Program-made: the position numbers and the translations under genes | Assembly: GCA_026545765.1 (NCBI GenBank) | Contig: CM048842.1 | Coordinates: 21,230,667 to 21,294,666, forward strand | Length of the DNA stretch: 64,000 nt | Direction: 5' to 3' | Source: Plantago major | Taxonomy: Eukaryota > Streptophyta > Magnoliopsida > Lamiales > Plantaginaceae | Shown: positions 55,906 to 64,000 of the stretch, in pieces | Numbering within the stretch: position 1 is the first letter of the stretch | Layout: every line of letters begins with the position of its first letter | Notes under the pieces: generated by a model | Told to the model about the DNA's origin: nothing | The model's database searches: none | The model's input: the letters and a program-made list of their open reading frames with translations, nothing else

Positions 55906-57468
55906 TGACGTGCACTTAAGGATTTGAAAGCGTTGTAGTACCTGTAATCCTCAATTGCAATCAAAGATTAAATTTATATTTACTAGAAGCTCACAAACAC
56001 ACAACAATTGTGGTAAGTTAACTCGGGATGTCGTTCTCGACGGACACTTAGCATAGGAACAAACAAGTAACGATTTGACTACGCGTGCAGACCGCAAACA
56101 GATTAAAAGTAAACAGATTGCAAGCAGATAATTGATTCAAAATTAAACCCTAATCTAATGATGAAATCGAAGGTAGTGAAGGTTTAAAGGATCCCCGACC
56201 TCCCTCTTGCTATGCTACTCCCAACTTCCTAGTTAATATCCTACGCGATTACCTCTAACGACAGCAGGGCATAATACTATGTGCTCAAGGCGCAGTCGGC
56301 ACGAGTACCCCTACTTAGTTCAGTGAAACTATATATCACTTAGCAGAACATCACACCACGAAGGATGTATAGAGTTGTATAACCACGAATTACGTCTAAG
56401 AACTATTCCATTAATATAACACGACATATAAAGAAGTAGCACAGCAGAGTTTCGGCGGTTCGCCTTTACAAAAGAAAATTAGCTACTCATAGTATTCTAC
56501 AATATACTGAAATCGAAATCAACAAGAAAAATAAGAGAAGAAATCGAAATCCTAGAAGAAGAGGAAATCGAAATCCAGCAGAAAAAGAAAGAGAAAAGAG
56601 AAGCTTAGTCTTTGATGTCTTCATGCAGCTTCTAGGGTTTCCTCCCTCTTCTTCAATTACTGTACCTTGATGTCGATCCTGATGCTGCAGTAGGGTTGGG
56701 GTTTTACTTCCCCGAGGACTAGTTCTCTCTCAGGAGAGCTGCTTTTGGGGTTTCACTTCCCCGAGGACTGGTTGCCTGACGGCCAGGGTCTTTCACAGGT
56801 GATGATGGATTCTCTGACCCCAAGGGTCTTATTTATACTGTAATGGGGGGTTTCCGTACTTTCTTGGCCAGCAAGAAAGATGAAAAGGCGGGCTGAGGCC
56901 TGACAGAACGGAAAAAGCCTGTCTAGCCCAAGTGTTAGCTATTTCGCCTTCCGGGCTGATTACGGACCTCTAAACTCCGTTTCCTTGGAGAGTGATAGGC
57001 CACAAAGTTTTAAAATTTTCAATAAGATTTCCATCGATAGGTCATGAGCCTGAATTGGACATCTAAAATTCCGTGTACAGCCAAAACAGTGCATTCTGGT
57101 CGATTTCTTCCGGGTTAATATACAGGTTTTCTTCGTTCTTCGATCTCGAGCTTCGTAACCTTGTTATCTTGAAAAGTGTCATTCTTCAGAATTTCATGTT
57201 TTTTCGAGATCCTCGCAACGGTAGGTAGCACAACCTCATCGGACTTTTCTAGCTCCAAGTAGAATTGTCATGCTTCCTTACTTTCCTCGTTTTCACACAA
57301 ATATGACGTTTTGGTGCCTGAAATCGTGCAATTCCTCAAAACCACGATCATGACCTACGAAATACACAAGAAGTTAGTAATTGGCCATAATATGATACAA
57401 CTATTAAGTCTGGGGCAAAAAACGAGGGTCTAAAAGCATGCAAAATCGCACATTTCATTGTCACATCA
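55906..57468 (-). repeat. 5' LTR of gypsy E
   Basis: The intact partner of the split LTR at 24279-24682/30616-31780. Minus-strand start TGATGTGACAATG, end GTGCACGTCA. Flanked on the right by TGGAG (57469-57473). Confidence 0.9.
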
Positions 57469-58768
57469 TGGAGCAATCTTGATAGACCTCCTCAGCAACT
57501 CCACACATTTCTTTCTTCTTTTGACCGAAGTCAACCAATTCATGAGTGATGCCACACATCTCTAGTGAAGGTAATTTGGAATCATCTGATTCCTCATCCT
57601 CTCAAAGTCAAAATCATGAGCGTCCAATTGAATTTGGATCTTTTTCCTTTCCTCAGTGAGCATAGCTCTCTGGCCTCTCTTGAAATTTTTTGTCACCTAT
57701 CTTCAGCTTGTGGTAAGTTGGGCAGTCTCTTTTGAAGTGACCAGGTTTCTGACAATAGAAACATATATCATTTCCGATTTGTGCTCCCTCAGTACTTGAT
57801 GCATGCTGAGCAGGCTTGTTCAGCGAGCTAGTCAGTTACATACTTTTGTACTGGTGATAGTTGGGACCTAGATGCTTTTTCAGCTTCTCTTTGGTCCTTC
57901 TTCTTTCAATTTCTCGACTGGCGTATTTTCTCATATGCTTTACAGTAAGAGCATTTTCCTCATTCACCTCTTTGGTATCCTTCTTTTTAGAAGTACCTTG
58001 AGTTATGAGGGCAACATTCTGCGATGTTTCAGCAGTCATATGTCCTCTTTGCTTTGTCTCATAGTTGTCAGTTGCCAAGTGTGAGAAAATCTCCACTGGT
58101 GTGATGTTGGGCATTCCTTGATTGAAGTAGAAATACTGAGTATGTTTCCAGTTTTGATTCAAGCTTCGTACGATAGTCTTAACCTTTTGAGAGTTAGAGT
58201 ATCTCTCACTTTCATCAAGTGCAGCCATATCACTCATTAGTGTTGTAAACCTGAAATCAAGTTCTTCAAGTGTGTCAGTGGGACCTTGTTTGAAATTTTG
58301 TAATTTTAGCTTCAAAACATCAAACTTGTTTTCCTTAGTTTTCTTAGTGTCGGCAAAAATTTCTTCAATCAGTAACCAGGCATCTTTCGCCGTTTTAGCA
58401 CCCCACAGTTTGTACTATATGTGATCTGGAGTAGAACGTATGATGATGTTCCTTGCTTGACCATCTAGCCTGTTCCTCTTGGAATCTTCAGATGTCCAGA
58501 GGTGTCTGGGTTTTGCTTCATAGGCAATGGCTCATGTTGGTCTTGCACCTGAAGTTGTGCCGGATGTTGATGATCCATCAGCATCAGCAGGTTCCTTATC
58601 TCGACCATTAGAAACTTCAGTGACTTGTTTCTCTTGTTGAATGACAATTGGGCCATTCTTTATCACTTCGATCATCTCATCACTGATAGCTTCCAGGTGA
58701 AGCATCATGTTTTTCTTCCATTTCTCATAGTTCTCTGGCTTGAGAGTGGATGCATCGCTTAGAGACAT
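57469..58768 (-). pseudogene. gag: Copia D gag, 5' part
   Basis: Starts at ATG 58766-58768 (MSLSDASTLKPENYEKWKKN). A frame change occurs near 58500. A capsid frame 57836-58315 (FRFTTLMSDMAALDESERYS, NQGMPNITPVEIFSHLATDN) follows, then a CCHC knuckle CFYCQKPGHFKRDC (about 57730-57771) and an acidic segment to 57474, where gypsy E interrupts. The coiled coil resumes at 24273. Stops and frameshifts show it is the oldest copia here, consistent with being the base of the nest. Confidence 0.85.
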
Positions 58769-58880
58769 CCTGTAGCAAACACACTAAACAAACAAAGCAA
58801 GTGTAGGTGGTGAGCAGGTGAGCAGTTAGTAGGCACTTATCTAGGATCTAGGTTAAGTGCAGAAGGTTAAAGAACCTCCT

Positions 58881-58892
58881 GCTCTGATACCA
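58881..58892 (-). other. Primer binding site, tRNA-iMet (D)
   Basis: On the minus strand TGGTATCAGAGC, two bases after the LTR end at 58895. Perfect match. Confidence 0.95.
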
Positions 58893-58894
58893 CT

Positions 58895-59543
58895 TGTTGG
58901 TCCAGATAACAACAAAGTAAAAGACTAGCGCGGGGGTAGGGGTGAATAGTATTTTCAAACTTTTGATGATAAAACTGTTTCTCAGATATCTGATACTTAT
59001 ATTCAGAGAGCGGAAGTCTTTTGTGATAAGTGCACGTGTCAGCAAGCTATAAAGTGTGTAAGTACTCAGCAAGTAAGTAAAGTGCAGTAAGTAAATAACA
59101 CAAAGCTTTTTATAGTGGTATTTGAAGGTGGCCTAATCCTTCAACTAATCCACTCGCCATTTTTCAGGACTTGAATCCACTAAGATAAGATGACGTGTTC
59201 TCCTTACAAAATCCTATCTCTTGATCCCTTTTACACTAGGTTCCCAACCAAGTGTTCCCCCTCAGTTATTCCCCGGCTTTCTCTGCCAAGTACTTCCTCT
59301 ACTTCCAAAGCCAAGTATTTCCTATGCTCAACGCCTGTTGGTGTTGGTTATGGTAGTTTCTAAGGTGAGCTAGCTCTTATAACTTTTCAGTTATGTTCAA
59401 AGAGCTCTTTAGAATCAATCTTCCTTAATACTCTTTTCAGTGTATGGGAAGTTGTTCTTTACTGACCCAAAGTCTTGATGTTGTTCAAGAGTATGAATCT
59501 CATATATCAGTCGCAACTTTATCCTTAGATTTAACTCCTTCAC
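58895..59543 (-). repeat. 5' LTR of copia D, partial
   Basis: Homologous to copia C's LTR (7130 on). The G run near 58930 is degenerate (GCGCGGGGGTAGGGG), and about 59265-59330 keeps two shortened hairpin units. It is interrupted at 59544 by copia G; the remainder must lie beyond the right edge. Confidence 0.85.
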
Positions 59544-60517
59544 TGTTAGAACTGTAGGACCGGGATTGGTACTTCTGGACAGTTTTGAACGATGTTGACT
59601 ATTGATGTTGAGTCAACACCGTTACGACAATAGTGAACAGTGTTCAACTAAACTACGACAACAGTAAACTGTAATCGACAGAACTCAATAAAGTGCAGCG
59701 GAATAAAACTGAACACGAGATTTCTCAAGCCGGTATAAAAAGATACCGACGGTGCCGAAGCAAAACTTCTACTAAAATTGAAAAGTAGAATTACAAAAAG
59801 AAGCTTAAATCAATCACAAACGATTGATTAAACTTACAGAAAACTAGACCTAGAACAGATAAGAAAAACCTATTCTAGTTCAATGATACTAGAGTAATTC
59901 TCAATCTTTAGAGAACACTCACAAGTAAACACCGAGGTAAAGGTCTAGTAAAGCAAGATGCTAAAACAATATGATGTTGTCTCTTTTTTTTTCTTCGCAT
60001 CAGCAGCCTTGCAAATGCCTCCTTCTTCTTCTATATATAATTGCGGCAATCTCATCACAGGAAGAAGCAAGTCGGCAGCAGGCAGCCCAAGTCTTCCCAA
60101 ACTTGGATTCTATGATAAGGAAACTTCCTTTGATGTATTAATGGTATAAGGAGTCTTCTAGATATCAATCTCTTTTAAATCTCACTTTCCTTATAGCATA
60201 ATATTCTTCCATGAATCATTATGGCAGCTTCCTTACAACAATTATGGATCCTTTAATCTTCAAGCCCATCACGCCTATTCCTCCTATTTTCCTTTTTGCT
60301 ACAGTGCCCGTTTTGCTACAAGAATCGCTACTGATTCGCTCATGACGTTTTGGTACGATGGATCGCAAGAACCAATCGTGATCCATTAAGCATGTTGAGG
60401 CCCAACTTGATATATCCTACAAAATAATCATAGAAAAACAACTACAAACGTTGAACCGGTTAATAAACGAAGAAAGGCCGAATTAACAAAACAAGTGCAA
60501 TATAAATTGCACTTTCA
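59544..60517 (-). repeat. 3' LTR of copia G
   Basis: Minus-strand start TGAAAGTGCAATTTATATTGC-like (an inverted pair GTGCAAT/ATTGCAC near the tip), end TACAGTTCTAACA. Contains one copy of the element's recurrent palindrome (59604-59618). Confidence 0.8.
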
Positions 60518-60668
60518 ATCTCCCCCTTAATTCTTGCCTTTCTTCACAAAAACCTGAAAGTAGTTAGTAGGAAAATTCAAGACAATATCAAGCAACTCCC
60601 CCTTGCTCCAAGAACTCCCCCTTAATACAAAAAACCAAGAGTACAAACATTCTCCCCCTTTTTTGTGA
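60518..60668 (-). other. Multiple polypurine tracts of copia G
   Basis: On the minus strand, AAGGGGGAG-type tracts occur at about 60519-60528, 60595-60603, 60614-60623 and 60652-60664, the first directly beside the LTR. Confidence 0.75.
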
Positions 60669-62106
60669 GGAAAGAAAGAAAACAAAGTTCTTTTACAGAA
60701 ACTTCACCAGCTTGGTAATCTGTTGAGGACACGGACAAAGTACTAATCTTGTCGAAACGATGTTGACTCAACATTGTAGTCAACACCGCAAAGAAAGTAG
60801 CAAAAGCGGGCTATTAGACGGATCAATGAAGGCGATGTCGTGAATAGAGTGGATGGTCAATTTGGAGGCGTTGATGTGAAGAGAGCGGAAGGTCAAGTAC
60901 ACAACTTACAAGATAAGTCATGATGGGTGTTGTTGGTTTTGCGTCAAGGTAGATTCCTGCAGATATATATCAAAGCAACGAAAAACTGTGCAGAACTGTT
61001 AATTAAAGATTAAAGTTGCAAGTAAAACAGTTATCCGTCAAGTCAACGTAATCAGATAAACCCTAGGGAGGTTGACCAAAAATCTTGATCTTAAAGAAAG
61101 TGACTTGAAATGCAAGTACATGAATGCAGAAACCCAAAAACCCGAAGAAAACACCTTAGACCTACTCCCCCTCAAACCCAAAAAAACACAGAAAAAAAAT
61201 AAAAGCACAGTAGTTAAGTAACCAGTACTTCAGCACAGTCAATGTTGACCTGAATGTTGACTCAACATTGGTGACAACATCGGGAAATCAGACCACTCTT
61301 AATGTAAGTCAGCCAGGAAACCAAGTCTCAAAATGTGCAGATTCGATTAACACCGATCTGCGGGCAAAACAGAAAGAGAAAGGAATACCAAAGAAACACA
61401 CCCAACATTGCCTCAAAAAGTAAATTGAACAATTAGCATAAGTTTGAGTGGGGGTGACCATGAGACCGTGAACCATGTCAAATAATTGGAACACGTATGA
61501 ATCCGCTCCAAAGCCGAAGCCTATGTGGAGTTAGGCAAACACACGTCTCATGGCATAAAGATCACTCATTTGACTATATTGGGTAATTTGGTACTCAGAA
61601 AGTGAACCAGCAGCATTACGAGAATCGGCACTTTTGTGCGTGTCGGTTTCAAAGATGAGCCATCAACCCTCACGACATATGACACATTGGCCACGTCGAT
61701 ATCTGGATAGTATTTGAAACCTGCCCAACACGATCCTCGACGGAAACACTTCGAGCCCATTTTATCATAATTCATTAGATTTATTAAGCACAAAGAGCAG
61801 GAGGCAACGTCAAGTGCGAGTCAAGGTACGAGTAAAAATAGCCAAAAAGCAGCAAAAGTGGGTTTTACATAAAGCAAACACACAAGAGACTCGATCCCTT
61901 TCAACCTTGGTTTCAAACAGCCTTTCAGACCCTAAGCATCACCATTGTAAGCTACAAACCAAGAACAACCAGAGACCAGTACAGAAGCACAGGAGCACAG
62001 AAACACAAAAGGAATGAAAAAAAATAAAAAGACAACAGCATCACTCTTACTAAACAACCAATGTTGACCGTGATGTTGAGTCAACATTGGTACTCAACAT
62101 TGACAG
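60669..62106 (-). other. 3' non-coding region of copia G
   Basis: No supported gene. It holds three perfect or near-perfect copies of AATGTTGASTCAACATT (60759-60775, 61253-61269, 62072-62088) and the shared 3' module (61625-61735). A 75-codon frame over the module (61566-61793) is probably chance. Confidence 0.65.
61625..61735 (-). repeat. Shared 3' module, copy in copia G
   Basis: On the minus strand: CGTGTTGGGCAGGTTTCAAA, ATACTATCC, GTGGCC, GTGAGGGTTGATGGC, ACACGCACAAAAGTGC. The hairpin GCAC-AAAA-GTGC (61628-61639) is kept, although the outer pair seen in B and E is lost. Confidence 0.65.
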
Positions 62107-63900
62107 TCACAGAGAGCACATACCGAGAGATCTCCTGAGACTGAAGAATCTCTCACTGTCTAAGGGTTTGGTAAAAATATCTGCAAGTTGGTTTGTTGTG
62201 TCGATGTGTTCTATGTCAATCACTTGCTTATTGACCAAGTCCCTAAGGAAATGATGTCTAATATCTATGTGCTTAGTGCGAGAATGCTGAACAGGGTTCT
62301 TAGACATATTTATGGCACTAAGGTTGTCACAGAACATCAAAAGGGTAGCACTTTGTAGACCATAGTCATGCAGCATATTTTTCAACCAGACTAGTTGAGA
62401 CACACAACTCCCAGCTGCTATATATTCATATTCAGCAGTTGAAAGTGATACACAGTTCTGTTTCTTGCTATACCAAGACACCAAATTTGGACCAAGATAA
62501 AAGCAACCTCCACTAGTGGATTTTCTATCATCTAGATCACCAGCCCAATCAGAATCACTAAATCCCACTAGATTAGTGTTTGTATCACATGCAAACCATA
62601 ATCCTAGATTAACAGTTCCTGATATATATCTAAGGATTCTCTTAACAGCAGTTAAATGGGGTATTTTAGGGTTAGATTGATACCGGGCACATACGCAAAC
62701 TGAGAACATGATATCTGGTCTACTGGCAGATAGATACAACAGACTTCCAATCATTGATCTGTACAATGTTGGGTCAACATCCTCCCCAACATCGATTCTG
62801 CTTATCTTCAACGATGTAGCCATCGGGGTACTGCACGGTTTGGCACTTACGAGCCCAAATTTTTTGATCAGATTTCGTGCATACTTTTCCTGGGACAAGA
62901 ATAGACCATCTTCCTTCTATTGGATTTGAAGTCCAAGAAAATAGCTGAGTTCTCCTATCATACTCATCTCAAAGGTACCTGTCATAGCTTTCACAAACTG
63001 ATCTACCATAGAGGGATTAGTTGAGCCAAACACAATATCATCAACATATATTTGAGCAATGCACAGATCATGTCCTTTTCTAAGGATAAACAGTGTTTGA
63101 TCTCCCTCCCCCTTTTTGAAACCAAAATCAACTAGAAAATCAGTTAATCAAGCATACCAAGCACAGGGAGCTTGCTTCAAACCATACAGGGCCTTTTTTA
63201 GTTTATACACATAGTCGGGGTGACTTGGATCTTCAAAGCCCTTAGGTTGTTCCACATAAACTTCTTTATCAATATAGCCATTCAAAAAGGCTCCCTTAAC
63301 AACCATTTGTTTCAGTTTAATGTTTAAAGCACACGCAATATCAAGCAGAAGTCTAATGGATTCTAATCTAGCCACAGGAGCAAAGGTTTCATCAAAATCT
63401 ATTCCTTCAACTTGAGTGTAACCTTGAGCAATAAGACGAGCTTTATTCTTAATAACTACCCCATTTTCATCACTTTTGTTTTTGAATATCCATTTTGTTC
63501 CTATGACATTCACTTCTAAAGGACGAGGCACTGAAGACCAAACTTCATTGGTTTTAAATTGGTGCAGTTCGTTTTGCATGGCCTCTATCCAATACTCATC
63601 TTTTAAGGCTTCTTTCACATTCTTGGGTTCAATAAGCGAAACAAAGCAAGAAGAACTTACCGTTTGGCACAAGGTTGCATTGCGTAGCGTTTCCTTGTAG
63701 TTCTTTCTGGTGTTACCCCTAAGAGTCATTCTTACCCTTGGATCACCAATGACTTGAGTGCTTGGGTGATCTTTGCGAATCCTTGGAGGTGGATCATGTC
63801 TTATGGAATCCAGTGGCACATTTGATTCCAGAACAGGTTCATCTTCATGTTCTGAGACAGATTCATCTGATGAGCTCTCCCCCTGCAATGTTGGGTGCAA
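62107..63900 (-). pseudogene. pol: Copia reverse transcriptase and RNase H (G)
   Basis: One minus-strand frame, open except for two stops: TGA (63148-63150) after APCAWYA, and TAG (62917-62919) after FLGLQIQ. In order: an acidic linker (SSSDESVSEHEDEPVLESN), RT start NVIGTKWIFKNKSDENGVVI, VKGAFLNGYIDKEVYVEQP, the YVDDIVFGS active site (about 63024-63050), then RNase H with GFSDSDWAGDLDDRKSTSGG, STAEYEYIAAG, the Asp in LMFCDNLSAI and FTKPLDSERF, ending near 62107. In the first RT Asp motif the usual Asp-Val-Lys is VVKGAF here, so the first catalytic Asp is Val. Integrase lies beyond the edge. Confidence 0.9.
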
Positions 63901-64000
63901 TGTTGAGTCAACATTGTGATCAACATTGCCTCCATCTTCTCAGCGGTTCAATGTCCGGGAATCAGTCCGAATCAGCATCGATTTAGTACACATTTACGAT

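Larger units (their letters stand above)
24279..57468 (-). mobile_element. Gypsy E, 33 kb span holding B, PIF P and copia F
   Basis: A minus-strand Ty3/gypsy-type element with LTRs of 1563-1564 bases (the left one split by B) and the target duplication TGGAG (24274-24278, 57469-57473). Removing B, P and F leaves about 8.7 kb. Internally it has a primer site, a gag fragment, two or three unrecognised reading frames and a long 3' untranslated region, but no RT, RNase H or integrase. I infer a non-autonomous gypsy. Inserted in the gag of copia D in the same orientation. Confidence 0.9.
59544..64000 (-). mobile_element. Copia G, 3' half of a different copia element
   Basis: A minus-strand element entering from the right edge: RT, RNase H, 1.6 kb of 3' sequence with repeated polypurine tracts, and a 974-base 3' LTR. 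Tandem polypurine tracts have been described for Sireviruses, but no extra gene is present between pol and LTR. The possible left duplication is TTCAC (59539-59543), unverified because the other end is outside. Confidence 0.85.

Noticed and set aside
61566..61793. 75-codon minus-strand frame over the shared module in copia G
   Set aside because: The module is not open in the same frame in B and E, so conservation is at the nucleotide level.
1..64000. Host protein-coding gene
   Set aside because: Every supported frame belongs to a transposable element; the remaining stretches are LTRs, leaders or 3' regions.

Overview
The window is repeat DNA from a large, transposon-rich flowering-plant genome. 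The evidence is Ty1/copia elements primed by initiator tRNA-Met and carrying a long extra 3' gene (Sirevirus-like), Ty3/gypsy elements with Athila-like gag and tRNA-Asp-type primer sites, and a plant PIF/Harbinger transposon. I found no host gene, tRNA, rRNA or CRISPR array. The species cannot be named from this sequence.

Nearly everything right of 4.8 kb is explained as a pile of nested insertions on one old minus-strand copia element, called D here. Its pieces lie at 23897-24278 and 57469-59543. Copia C (minus, 4779-23896) abuts D. C's 5' LTR was split by copia A (plus, 8686-23834, duplication CCTTT), and its gag was entered by gypsy H (plus, ends at 4778). H was itself hit by an LTR-like sequence (1-2473). 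A second arm of D was entered by gypsy E (minus, 24279-57468, duplication TGGAG). E was then hit by gypsy B (24683-30615, duplication AGTAC), PIF/Harbinger P (34581-37827, duplication TTA) and copia F (39413-54629, duplication GTCTC). D's 5' LTR holds copia G (minus, 59544 to beyond the right edge). The target duplications of A, E, B, P and F were read directly.

A and F are two roughly 15.2 kb copies of one family: LTR, gag, protease, integrase, RT, RNase H, then about 0.9 kb of spacer with a TATA box, then a roughly 5 kb extra gene. That gene contains short GT-AG introns which differ between the two copies. F keeps an open integrase-RT frame but has a broken gag, protease, RNase H and extra gene. 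A is broken in every gene. B and E carry gag-type genes but no visible RT or integrase, so they look non-autonomous. G retains RT and RNase H in one frame, interrupted by two stop codons.

The signals most worth checking are: (1) reciprocal intron presence and absence in the extra gene of A and F; (2) a roughly 110-200 nt non-coding module, in sense orientation upstream of the 3' LTR, shared by gypsy B, gypsy E and copia G; (3) arrays of hairpins in the copia LTRs whose stems change sequence but still pair; (4) a recurrent palindrome, AATGTTGASTCAACATT, scattered through copia G.
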